Origin: Anaerolineae bacterium
GTDB lineage: Bacteria > Chloroflexota > Anaerolineae > Aggregatilineales > Phototrophicaceae
DNA length: 9,539 nt
Reading direction: 5' to 3'
Assembly: GCA_015492875.1 (NCBI GenBank)
Contig: WGEI01000357.1
Span: 1 to 9,539 of the forward strand
The stretch's first letter is position 1. Every line of letters starts with the position of its first letter. Shown here one piece after another: positions 1 to 6,539 of this stretch. The notes beneath the pieces were generated by a model. It ran no database searches and was not told where the DNA came from. It was given only the letters and a program-made list of their open reading frames with translations. A program made the position numbers and the translations under genes.

Positions 1-709
1 GATAGTAGCCCAACTTGCCCATCATCGCCTGTAGCTCACAGGCTATCTCTGCGGTAATTGGCAAACGGTCTTCGGGTTTGGCTGAGCCAAAGAAGAGATG
101 ATGTATGCTGACCAGCTCTTTGAGCTTGTGAACCGGCTCTGGATCATCGTCAACCCGCAAATCTAGATAGCGGTCGGTATCGCCACCATAGCCACCGCGC
201 GGGCGCACGACCAACACGCCAGCAGATTGCTTGCCACGTCTATCGCCACCGATAGTATCGCCTGCTAAGAGTGCTTCGACCAATCTATCCGCCAATTCAC
301 CTTTTGCCGTTGTGAACGTTTCCGCCATTGCATGAAGGGTTTCTTCACCGGTTAAAATATTTCCTTGACAGCTAAACCCTTCGCCAATTAGGTGGCCAGC
401 CCAAGCGTGACATTTGCTTCCAGTATGGGCAGCTATGCCACCATTAGCATCGACAATGCCGACTTGTCGTTGCTCTCTCATGGGGTCATTTTGCAACAAT
501 AAGGCTAATGTTTCTTGGGCACTTTTGCCTTTTGCCATCAGCGCCAAGCCATCTGGCCCAAACCCAACTTTCGCATAGGATTGCGTCGCTACCGCGCCCA
601 CTTCCGCTTGTGCCCAACTCACGACGGCAGCGGCTGCCAAAAATTTACTGGCCACAGCAACGCCCCAAGCGCGCTCTTCTGGGTCGTAAGCAACAATCGA
701 AAAAGTCAT
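1..709 (-). CDS. DUF1028 family protein (Ntn-hydrolase-like), 3' end cut by window edge
   Basis: The frame is open from an ATG at 709 down to the left edge, giving 236 visible residues. The N-terminus MTFSIVAYDP, the GVAVASKF segment (16-23), VGAVATQ (37-43), a GFGPDGLALM-type stretch (49-58), RQVGIVDANGG (81-91), QGNILTG (115-121) and AGDTIGGDRRGKQSAG (149-164) are the ordered signature of the DUF1028 family, which is placed in the Ntn-hydrolase superfamily but has no established reaction. The last visible residues (about 217-236, a helix ending GKLGYY) resemble the start of the small peptidoglycan-binding-like C-terminal domain found in longer members, so roughly 50-80 residues may be missing. 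A GAGGGG Shine-Dalgarno lies 6 bases before the ATG, supporting this start. There is no signal peptide, so the protein is probably cytoplasmic. It is divergent from the phosphatase gene at 823. Family assignment is confident; function is unknown. Confidence 0.88.
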   Translation of the reverse strand, partial: MTFSIVAYDPEERAWGVAVASKFLAAAAVVSWAQAEVGAVATQSYAKVGFGPDGLALMAKGKSAQETLALLLQNDPMREQRQVGIVDANGGIAAHTGSKCHAWAGHLIGEGFSCQGNILTGEETLHAMAETFTTAKGELADRLVEALLAGDTIGGDRRGKQSAGVLVVRPRGGYGGDTDRYLDLRVDDDPEPVHKLKELVSIHHLFFGSAKPEDRLPITAEIACELQAMMGKLGYY

Positions 710-751
710 CTAAATCCCCTCAATTTCTAGAAAAATCTTCAAAAACATTCA

Positions 752-779
752 TTGCAAGCTCATTTTATCGCACTATAAT
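752..779 (+). promoter_or_regulatory. sigma70-type promoter of the HAD phosphatase gene
   Basis: A TTGCAA -35 box at 752-757 and a consensus TATAAT -10 box at 774-779 are separated by 16 bases. Transcription would begin near 786, leaving a 5' leader of about 37 bases with a purine-rich AAAAAGGATAGG stretch before the GTG start at 823. The surrounding 710-822 interval is AT-rich, and no equally good promoter was found there for the divergent DUF1028 gene. Confidence 0.6.
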
Positions 780-822
780 GCCGCAATGGTTTGATATGGT
801 TACACAAAAAGGATAGGCACAG

Positions 823-1620
823 GTGAATTTGAAAGCGATTGAGGGCGTAGTCATGGATATGGATGGCGTGCTGTGGCGAGGCAATGAAGCCATGCCAGGC
901 TTAGTCCGTTTCTTCAATATGCTGCACGCGAAAGGTATCCCTTATGTGTTAGCGACAAATAACAGCCGCCAAAGCCGAGCTGCTTATATTGAGAAGCTAG
1001 ACAAAATGGGGGTGGAGGGTGTCACGATAGACCGCATTATCACCTCTGGTATAGCCACTGCGCGTTACATGCAAGAGCGCTATCCATCTGGCGCGCGCGT
1101 ATATATGATTGGAGGTGATGGTCTGCGCGAGGTATTGCTTGAAGCAGGATATGAAATTGCAGATTATGAGGTTGTGGCGGTTGTTGCAGGTATCGACTTT
1201 GAACTCACTTATGATAAATTGCGCCGTGCCACGCTACTCATTCGCGGCGGTGCGGATTTCATTGGCACAAATCCCGATGTTACATTTCCCACGCCGGTTG
1301 GTTTAGCGCCGGGCGCAGGAAGCATTTTGGCGGCACTCATCGCCTCCACAGATGTTGAGCCGCATATTATTGGGAAGCCGGCCACGCCAATGTTTGAACA
1401 GGCGTTGAAAATCTTGGGGACAGCGCCTGAAAAAACGTTGATGATAGGCGACCGTCTTGGCACGGATATATTAGGCGGGAATAATGCGGGGATGAAAACG
1501 GCTTTGTTACTCACTGGGGTGAGCACACGAGAAGAATTGGCCGCATCGAACATTCAGCCTGATTGGGTATTTGAGGGGTTATTAGACCTCATGGAAGCTT
1601 GGGAAGAAGATATAGAGTAA
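823..1620 (+). CDS. HAD-IIA family phosphatase (NagD / p-nitrophenylphosphatase-like)
   Basis: This 265-residue protein has all four HAD motifs. Motif I is DMDGVLWRG, with nucleophile Asp12 and acid/base Asp14. Motif II is LATNNS (43-48). Motif III Lys185 lies in GKPATPMFEQ. Motif IV is MIGDRLGTDILGG, with Asp210 and Asp215 binding magnesium. Between motifs II and III is the C2-type cap, including FIGTNPDVTFPT (147-157) and the GAGSILAAL stretch, typical of subclass IIA enzymes that dephosphorylate small metabolites such as sugar, nucleotide or glycolate phosphates. The exact substrate cannot be read from sequence. The start is GTG at 823, giving the usual eleven residues before the motif I aspartate; the ATG at 853 would begin almost on that motif and is unlikely. 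Length is normal for the family, and the protein is cytoplasmic. Its last 67 bases overlap the 3' end of the convergent endonuclease V gene. Confidence 0.92.
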   Translation: MNLKAIEGVVMDMDGVLWRGNEAMPGLVRFFNMLHAKGIPYVLATNNSRQSRAAYIEKLDKMGVEGVTIDRIITSGIATARYMQERYPSGARVYMIGGDGLREVLLEAGYEIADYEVVAVVAGIDFELTYDKLRRATLLIRGGADFIGTNPDVTFPTPVGLAPGAGSILAALIASTDVEPHIIGKPATPMFEQALKILGTAPEKTLMIGDRLGTDILGGNNAGMKTALLLTGVSTREELAASNIQPDWVFEGLLDLMEAWEEDIE

Positions 1621-2276
1621 TCGCCAGCATGTTGGTGTGCCAAACGAATGGGGCGCGGCAAACGATAGCGCGGAGTACAAGCCAGCGTTAAGGCGAGAGC
1701 AGAGGGAATGTCAATTAAATGCCCCGGCGAAATGAAGACAGGTTTCACATTGGTGCGCGTCCGCAATACAACACCAAGCTGTTCGCCATGATGAAACAGC
1801 GGGCTATAGCTGCCTTTTTCTGCGGCGGGCATTTGATAATCCCCCAACAAGTGGGTTTTACCACAGCCAATTGTTGGCTTTTGCAACCATAACCCCATAT
1901 GAGAAGCAATGCCGATATAACGCGGATGGATGCGCCCCATCCCATCAAAAATGAACACATCTGGCTCATGTTGAAGCTGTTCAAACGCCTGCACCAACAC
2001 AGGCCCCTCCCGAAAGCTCAGCAAGCCGCTGATATAAGGGAATGGCGTGGGCATTTGAGCCGTCACAACTTCTATAACCTCTAGTTGGGGGAAGGTGCAA
2101 ACGACAATCGCAGCCTGAGAAATGCCCTGTTTAACGCTGACATCCACGCCTGCAACAGAACGCACATCATCTAACGACACCGAGACATCGTAGATGATTT
2201 CATCCGCCAAAGTCTTTTGGAGGGCAATCGCTTCTTTTGGGGAAAGATTCCACGTGTGACGATTGTTTAGCTGCAT
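1554..2276 (-). CDS. nfi: endonuclease V (deoxyinosine 3' endonuclease)
   Basis: This 240-residue protein matches endonuclease V throughout. VAGVDVSV carries the metal-binding Asp45. The wedge and active-site segment is PYISGLLSFREGP, with Glu90. DGMGRIHPR, with Asp111, is followed by GIASHMGL, PTIGCGKTHLLG (134-145), FISPGHLID (181-189) and RLPRPIRLAH (205-214). The family cleaves DNA at the second phosphodiester bond 3' of deoxyinosine, starting repair of deaminated adenine; some members also cut RNA. Here the wedge reads PYIS, where the usual sequence is PYIP. The core ends near residue 218, and residues 219-240 (Ser/Asn-rich) are encoded entirely within the antisense of the phosphatase gene. 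The ATG at 2276 has an AAGGTG Shine-Dalgarno about 7 bases upstream. The gene lies 96 bases downstream of rpoB in the same direction, with a hairpin between them. The protein is cytoplasmic. Confidence 0.95.
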   Translation of the reverse strand: MQLNNRHTWNLSPKEAIALQKTLADEIIYDVSVSLDDVRSVAGVDVSVKQGISQAAIVVCTFPQLEVIEVVTAQMPTPFPYISGLLSFREGPVLVQAFEQLQHEPDVFIFDGMGRIHPRYIGIASHMGLWLQKPTIGCGKTHLLGDYQMPAAEKGSYSPLFHHGEQLGVVLRTRTNVKPVFISPGHLIDIPSALALTLACTPRYRLPRPIRLAHQHAGDYSISSSQASMRSNNPSNTQSG

Positions 2277-2294
2277 TTGTTCACACCTTTATGA

Positions 2295-2331
2295 CAATAA
2301 AGAGCGCCGCATCTCAAAGTGACACGGCGCT
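2295..2331 (-). terminator. probable intrinsic terminator after rpoB
   Basis: On the minus strand AGCGCCG (2331-2325) pairs perfectly with CGGCGCT (2309-2303) across a 15-base loop, followed by CTTTATTG. The GC-rich 7-bp stem 42 bases after the rpoB stop fits a transcription terminator, but the T-tract is short and interrupted, so termination may be partial. The T-tract is itself part of a second small hairpin: CTTTAT and ATAAAG at 2302-2287 with a four-base loop. That hairpin overlaps the Shine-Dalgarno of endonuclease V. Confidence 0.5.
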
Positions 2332-2372
2332 GTCTATCTCTAGCGCATATTGTGACGATGAGCCTCGCTCAA

Positions 2373-5300
2373 TTATGACGATGACGAGGGCTGAATGTTG
2401 GTGAGCGCAGTCGGTGGCGCGCTCTTCTTCGGCGTTTCATCATCTTTGCCAAAGCGAATGACATCGCCATTATCCATGATGGCTTCAACCGCTAGGCCGA
2501 GACTTTGCAGCTCTTTGACCAGAACGCGGAAGCTGGTCGGGATACCCGGCTCTTCAATCGGGTTACCTTTGACGATGGATTCATAAGTCTTGACGCGCCC
2601 TTGCACATCATCCGACTTGACAGTGAGCATTTCTTGCAGGGTATAGGCCGCGCCATAGGCTTCCAGTGCCCAAACCTCCATCTCACCGAAACGCTGGCCG
2701 CCGAATTGCGCTTTACCGCCCAATGGCTGCTGGGTAACGAGGCTGTAGGGGCCAGTGGAGCGGGCGTGCACTTTATCTTCGACAAGGTGCGCCAGCTTGA
2801 GCATATGGACGTACCCAACCGCAACGGGACGGTCAAAGGGTTCGCCAGTGCGCCCATCATAAAGCAATTGCTTGCCATAATGCGGTACGGGGATGCCTGT
2901 CTCGAACTCAACGCGGTTTGCGATTTCGTAAAGCTCGCGTAGCGTTACATCATCGGGAATGACGGCATCGGGCTTTTGTGCTTGAATCCAGAGCACGAGA
3001 GAGACGAAAATAGCGTTTTCATCAATGCGTTCGCGTTCGGCAATCGGCACACCTTGATTGTCGAACAGCAGCACGTCATCGGGATCAATGCCCTTTTCGC
3101 GCAGCCATTCGCGCAAAACAACGCGGCATGCATAAACACGATCCATGATGAGCATATCGGTATCGTATTCCGGATTTTCGCCGAGCCATTCATGGATGTA
3201 GAGGCGGCGAATTTCCTCATCGTCCTCAAAGTCTTCGGGGTCATACTCATCGCCGAAGCTCTTAATCCATTCCCAAGCACGCTCAGTAATATCCTTCCAA
3301 GCTTTGTCAATCATCCAAGCGCGCCCTAACTCGGCTCGGATTTCTTGCTCAGCAGCGCCGTCGAAGACAGGGGTAATAGCGCGGAAGCCAAGACGGTCTG
3401 CCGCCCAACCAAGATGGCATTCGAGCACTTGACCGATATTCATACGGCCAGGCACACCCAACGGGTTGAGGATGATTTCAACCGGTGTGCCATCGCTCAA
3501 GAATGGCATATCCTCAATCGGCACAATTTTGGAGATAACGCCTTTGTTACCATGACGACCGGCCATTTTATCGCCGATAGTCAGTTTACGGCGCTGGGCA
3601 ACGCTGACACGCACCATCTTCTCGACACCAGCAGGCAAATCGCGGTGTTCTTCGCGGGTGAAGACTTTCACATCCACGACTTTACCACGCTCACCATGAG
3701 GCAAACGAAGGGAAGAATCTTTCACTTCACGGGCTTGCTCGCCAAAAATGGCGCGCAGCAACTTCTCTTCGGGGCTGAGTTCTTTCTCGCCCTTAGGCGT
3801 AATTTTGCCAACGAGAATATCATTGGGGCCAACTTCTGCGCCAACGCGGACGATACCGAACTCATCGAGGTCTTTCAGCGCCTCTTCACCAACATTTGGG
3901 ATGTCATAGGTAATTTCCTCTGGCCCAAGTTTGGTGTCGCGCGCTTCCACTTCGTGCTTTTCAATATGGATACTGGTAAAGCGGTCGCGGCGCAAGAGGT
4001 CTTCGCTAATGAGCAAAGCATCTTCATAGTTACCGCCATCCCATGAGAGGAAGGCGGCTAATACGTTATGACCAAGCGCCAAGTGCCCCATGACAGTAGA
4101 TGAGCTATCGGCCAGAACATCGCCAACCGCTACCCGTTGGCCTTTGCGAACAACTGGACGTTGGTCAATGCAGGTTGATTGATTAGAGCGGTCATATTTG
4201 CGCAATTTGTAATGGCGCTCTTCGCCCTCATCAGTACGAATGACAATTAAATCGCCCTGCACGCTCAATACTTCACCAGCAACATCGGAAATTAAGACCT
4301 GACCGCTATCATAGGCCGCTTGCGATTCCATGCCAGTGCTGACAATCGGAATATCTGGCTGGAGCAACGGCACAGCTTGACGCTGCATGTTAGACCCCAT
4401 GAGCGCACGGTTGGCATCGTCATGTTCCAAGAAGGGGATGAGCGCAGCGCTGATGCCGACAATCTGGCGCGGGGCAACGTCCATATAATCGACACGAGAG
4501 CGCGGAACAACCAAGAAGCGCTGATTATGGCGTGCAGAGATGCGGTTAGAGACGAACTGCCCCAATTCATCAAGTTCGGCATTCGCCTGAGCAATAACGT
4601 AGTTATCCTCTACATCGGCAGAGAAATAAACGATTTCATCAGTGACAAAGGGCACAACTGGCACTTTTTCAATAGCGGCTTTAGCCAGCTTTTTGGCGAT
4701 TGCTTCATCAATCACCGTACCTTCTTCAGCGATGAGTTTACCCTTGCTATTTTCAACATCTTCACGCAAGGTGCGTCCGAGCAAATTTGGCGAATCTGGT
4801 GGGAGGAATTTGAGCACACGGCGGCTAGGCGTTTCAATAAAGCCGAACTCATTCACTTTAGCATAGCTAGCTAAACGACCAATTAGGCCAATGTTTGGGC
4901 CTTCTGGCGTTTCAATAGGGCAGATACGGCCATAGTGACTATGGTGAACATCGCGAACATCAAAGCCAGCGCGTTCACGGCGCAAACCACCGGGGCCAAG
5001 CGCGGAAAGGGTGCGCTTGTGGGTCAATTCTGCTAGCGGGTTCGTTTGTTCCATGAACTGCGAAAGCTGTGACGAGCCAAAGAACTCGCGAATAGCAGCC
5101 ACAATGGGACGGATATTCACAAGCGAGATGGGCGTTAGGTTATCTGCCTCGCGAATGGACATGCGCTCTTTGACGACGCGCTCGGTACGGCGCAAGCCAA
5201 TGCGCAGCTTATTCTGGATGAGTTCACCAACAGTTTTCACACGGCGGTTGCCCAGATGGTCAATATCATCAGGGCGGACTTGACCGGTGTTGATTTTAAT

Positions 5301-6317
5301 CATGTGCATAACAAGCTGCACAATGTCCGCTTTTGTCACTGTGCGAACATGCAGTGGGGGGCTTCCGCCGGGATGTTGTAAGCGCTGGTTGAGCTTATAA
5401 CGCCCGACCCGCTCTAAATCATAACGCCGCTGGTCGAAGAGTTGGCTTTCAAGGTATTCACGGGCGTTTTCAAGTGTTGGAGGGTCGCCCGGTCGCATAC
5501 GGCGGTAGAATTCAAGCAGGGCGGCCTCTGCGATAGTTTGCCCCTTCTTCAAATCCCATTGGGGTTCTGCTTTAAGTGTCCCCATAATGAAGGGATGATT
5601 GGGGTCATTATCCACTTCTTGATACAGCGCCATCAACTCTTCATCAGTGCCTTCTTGAATTGGCCAAGTTGACGGCGGTTGCCCGTCGTCTACAGCGGCT
5701 AAAGCGCGCAAAAGCACAGTGACAGGGACTGTGCGCTTACGGTTGAACTTAATGGTGATGTAATCGTTTTTGCGGGTTTCAAACTCCATCCAGGCGCCAC
5801 GATCTGGAATGAGCTTTGCATTGGCCATAGCGCGCCCGGTGGCACGGTCTTCCTCAGCATCAAAATAGACACCGGGAGAGCGGATGAGCTGGCTGACGAC
5901 AACACGTTCAGTACCGTTGATAATAAACGTGCCCTTTTCCGTCATTAACGGAAAATCGCCTAAGAAAATATCGGAAATAATGACCTCATCGCCCGCCTCG
6001 CGGTTCACTAATGCAACGCGCACATAGAGCGGGGCAGAATAGGACATATCACGTTCTAGGCAAAGCTCTTCGCTATATTTCGGCTCTTCAAACCAATATT
6101 TGAGACCGAACTGCTTCGATTCTGGGGAACGACTGGGGAGATATAGTCGTAAATTCCCGTTGAAACTCTCGATGGGGCTGATTTCATCGAACAAATCCAG
6201 CAAACCTTCGTCGATGAAACGCTGGAATGACTGTAGCTGGACTTCAATGAGTGACGGCAGAGCTTGCACGTCGGTGGTACGTGCATAACTCTTGATTCGG
6301 CTAGTATCGCTGTACAA
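2373..6317 (-). CDS. rpoB: DNA-directed RNA polymerase subunit beta
   Basis: This 1314-residue protein is the beta subunit of RNA polymerase, which forms the catalytic cleft with beta'. Visible landmarks in order: N-terminal LIEVQLQSFQRFIDEG (23-38); GTFIINGTERVVVSQL (129-144); the rifampicin-pocket region FFGSSQLSQFMEQ to LSAL (412-440); HYGRICPIETPEGPNIGL (461-478); NYEDALLISED (763-773) with the paired acidic residues Glu765-Asp766 near the active site; GDKMAGRHGNKGV (915-927); LYDGRTGEPFD (1152-1162); and HARSTGPYSLVTQQPLGGKA (1184-1203) at the C-terminal clamp. About 140 residues are inserted at roughly 992-1150, and a polar tail follows residue 1290. The start is TTG at 6317: a TAA lies in the same frame 18 bases upstream, a GAGGAG Shine-Dalgarno sits 7 bases before it, and the next Met is residue 91. 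Neither rpoC nor rplJL is adjacent. Confidence 0.98.
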   Translation of the reverse strand: MYSDTSRIKSYARTTDVQALPSLIEVQLQSFQRFIDEGLLDLFDEISPIESFNGNLRLYLPSRSPESKQFGLKYWFEEPKYSEELCLERDMSYSAPLYVRVALVNREAGDEVIISDIFLGDFPLMTEKGTFIINGTERVVVSQLIRSPGVYFDAEEDRATGRAMANAKLIPDRGAWMEFETRKNDYITIKFNRKRTVPVTVLLRALAAVDDGQPPSTWPIQEGTDEELMALYQEVDNDPNHPFIMGTLKAEPQWDLKKGQTIAEAALLEFYRRMRPGDPPTLENAREYLESQLFDQRRYDLERVGRYKLNQRLQHPGGSPPLHVRTVTKADIVQLVMHMIKINTGQVRPDDIDHLGNRRVKTVGELIQNKLRIGLRRTERVVKERMSIREADNLTPISLVNIRPIVAAIREFFGSSQLSQFMEQTNPLAELTHKRTLSALGPGGLRRERAGFDVRDVHHSHYGRICPIETPEGPNIGLIGRLASYAKVNEFGFIETPSRRVLKFLPPDSPNLLGRTLREDVENSKGKLIAEEGTVIDEAIAKKLAKAAIEKVPVVPFVTDEIVYFSADVEDNYVIAQANAELDELGQFVSNRISARHNQRFLVVPRSRVDYMDVAPRQIVGISAALIPFLEHDDANRALMGSNMQRQAVPLLQPDIPIVSTGMESQAAYDSGQVLISDVAGEVLSVQGDLIVIRTDEGEERHYKLRKYDRSNQSTCIDQRPVVRKGQRVAVGDVLADSSSTVMGHLALGHNVLAAFLSWDGGNYEDALLISEDLLRRDRFTSIHIEKHEVEARDTKLGPEEITYDIPNVGEEALKDLDEFGIVRVGAEVGPNDILVGKITPKGEKELSPEEKLLRAIFGEQAREVKDSSLRLPHGERGKVVDVKVFTREEHRDLPAGVEKMVRVSVAQRRKLTIGDKMAGRHGNKGVISKIVPIEDMPFLSDGTPVEIILNPLGVPGRMNIGQVLECHLGWAADRLGFRAITPVFDGAAEQEIRAELGRAWMIDKAWKDITERAWEWIKSFGDEYDPEDFEDDEEIRRLYIHEWLGENPEYDTDMLIMDRVYACRVVLREWLREKGIDPDDVLLFDNQGVPIAERERIDENAIFVSLVLWIQAQKPDAVIPDDVTLRELYEIANRVEFETGIPVPHYGKQLLYDGRTGEPFDRPVAVGYVHMLKLAHLVEDKVHARSTGPYSLVTQQPLGGKAQFGGQRFGEMEVWALEAYGAAYTLQEMLTVKSDDVQGRVKTYESIVKGNPIEEPGIPTSFRVLVKELQSLGLAVEAIMDNGDVIRFGKDDETPKKSAPPTALTNIQPSSSS
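2868..3344 (-). other. lineage-type insertion within RpoB (about residues 992-1150)
   Basis: In compact beta subunits such as that of Bacillus subtilis, about 20 residues separate the SPVFDGA motif from LYDGRTGEPFD. Here ITPVFDGA (981-988) and LYDGRTGEPFD (1152-1162) are separated by about 163 residues, a net gain near 140. The insert opens with an amphipathic Trp-rich stretch, has a strongly acidic patch (10 Asp/Glu among residues 1023-1035), and continues with helix-like segments. The frame is open throughout and the flanking conserved motifs are intact, so this is a real domain and not a sequencing artefact. Boundaries are approximate. Comparable insertions occur in several bacterial phyla at defined sites in beta. 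Confidence 0.8.
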
Positions 6318-6330
6318 TGCGCCGCTCCTC
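6315..6330 (-). promoter_or_regulatory. ribosome binding site and TTG start of rpoB
   Basis: On the minus strand GAGGAG (6330-6325) is followed by seven bases and then TTG (6317-6315). No ATG or GTG is available in frame between the upstream TAA and residue 91, so the non-ATG start is forced. A TTG start with a strong Shine-Dalgarno is credible for a highly expressed gene. Confidence 0.8.
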
Positions 6331-6351
6331 GGTTAGCCTTGAACACGGGCG

Positions 6352-6398
6352 AAAATCAAAAAGCGCAAAGCGTGGGGATAGCCCCATAGCGTTTGCAC
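6352..6398 (-). terminator. hairpin plus T-tract in the rpoB leader (candidate attenuator)
   Basis: On the minus strand GTGCAAA (6398-6392) pairs with TTTGCGC (6369-6363), including one G-T pair. CG pairs with CG inside it after a one-base bulge. An inner TGGGG and CCCCA stem is capped by the loop CTAT. Immediately after the stem come TTTTT, GA and TTTT (6362-6352). This is the architecture of an intrinsic terminator, lying 34 bases before the rpoB start and downstream of both promoter-like elements, so it would act inside the rpoB leader. It could equally terminate part of any readthrough from the sigma operon. No alternative antiterminator pairing was worked out. Confidence 0.5.
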
Positions 6399-6401
6399 GC
6401 A

Positions 6402-6506
6402 CTACATGTTGGTAACTATACAACAAAAGCATAGATGGCAATTGGTAGTAATCACAGTAACTGGGAAGTATACTGGCACTTGGATGTGTTTGTCAAGTAA
6501 CAACAC
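6402..6506 (-). CDS. possible 34-residue Cys-rich leader peptide upstream of rpoB
   Basis: A GTG at 6506 lies 9 bases after a consensus AAGGAGG (6522-6516) and opens a 34-codon frame ending in TAG at 6404-6402. The peptide begins MLLLDKHIQVPVYFPV and contains NCHLCFCC (residues 22-29), with four Cys codons within seven. Its stop lies only three bases before the leader hairpin at 6398, so a ribosome at the stop would cover the hairpin's 5' arm, as in translation-dependent attenuators. Only transcripts from the upstream promoter (6540-6568) or readthrough would carry its start, because the other promoter lies inside it. The evidence is position and the Shine-Dalgarno alone: the start is GTG, the frame overlaps promoter sequence, and no homologue is known to me. 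It may be chance. Confidence 0.25.
   Translation of the reverse strand: MLLLDKHIQVPVYFPVTVITTNCHLCFCCIVTNM
6467..6496 (-). promoter_or_regulatory. proximal promoter P2 for rpoB
   Basis: A consensus TTGACA -35 box (6496-6491) and a TATACT -10 box (6472-6467, five of six matches) are separated by 18 bases on the minus strand. Initiation would fall near 6460 and give a leader of roughly 140 bases that includes the hairpin at 6352-6398. The -35 box lies within the 9-bp inverted repeat at 6485-6513. Confidence 0.6.
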
Positions 6507-6513
6507 AAACACA
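6485..6513. repeat. 9-bp inverted repeat over the P2 -35 box (possible operator)
   Basis: TGTGTTTGT at 6485-6493 and its exact reverse complement ACAAACACA at 6505-6513 flank an 11-base spacer, putting equivalent half-site positions 20 bases apart, about two helical turns. Two further outer G-C pairs follow a mismatch. The left arm covers three bases of the P2 -35 box and the site lies just downstream of P1, so a bound dimer could affect both. It could instead fold as an RNA hairpin in transcripts from P1. No regulator is identified. Confidence 0.4.
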
Positions 6514-6539
6514 CCCCTCCTTATGAGAAGCTTTGGAGT

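Noticed and set aside
508..816. Plus-strand 102-codon frame ending just before the phosphatase
   Set aside because: It is antisense to the strongly conserved DUF1028 start region and runs through the promoter at 752-779; the translation is low-complexity and Arg/Ser-rich.
2505..2942. Plus-strand 145-codon frame and similar antisense frames across rpoB
   Set aside because: They mirror conserved RpoB sequence, lack a Shine-Dalgarno or promoter context, and encode no recognisable protein.
3345..4046. Long plus-strand open frame (233 codons) antisense to rpoB
   Set aside because: It lies wholly opposite conserved RpoB codons, its translation shows no family motifs, and open antisense frames are common opposite long genes of this composition.
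6056..6346. Minus-strand frame beginning MFKANRGAAHC that covers the rpoB start in another frame
   Set aside because: It overlaps rpoB out of frame, has no family signature, and the GAGGAG spacing fits the TTG of rpoB.
6402..6407. ATG directly followed by TAG in the rpoB leader, a possible start-stop element
   Set aside because: No Shine-Dalgarno precedes this ATG at a workable distance; it is simply the last codon of the candidate leader ORF.
6415..6441. Third promoter-like pair upstream of rpoB (TTGCCA and TATAGT, minus strand)
   Set aside because: The 15-base spacing is short and both boxes are imperfect; two better elements lie upstream. It might contribute weakly but is not listed as a feature.
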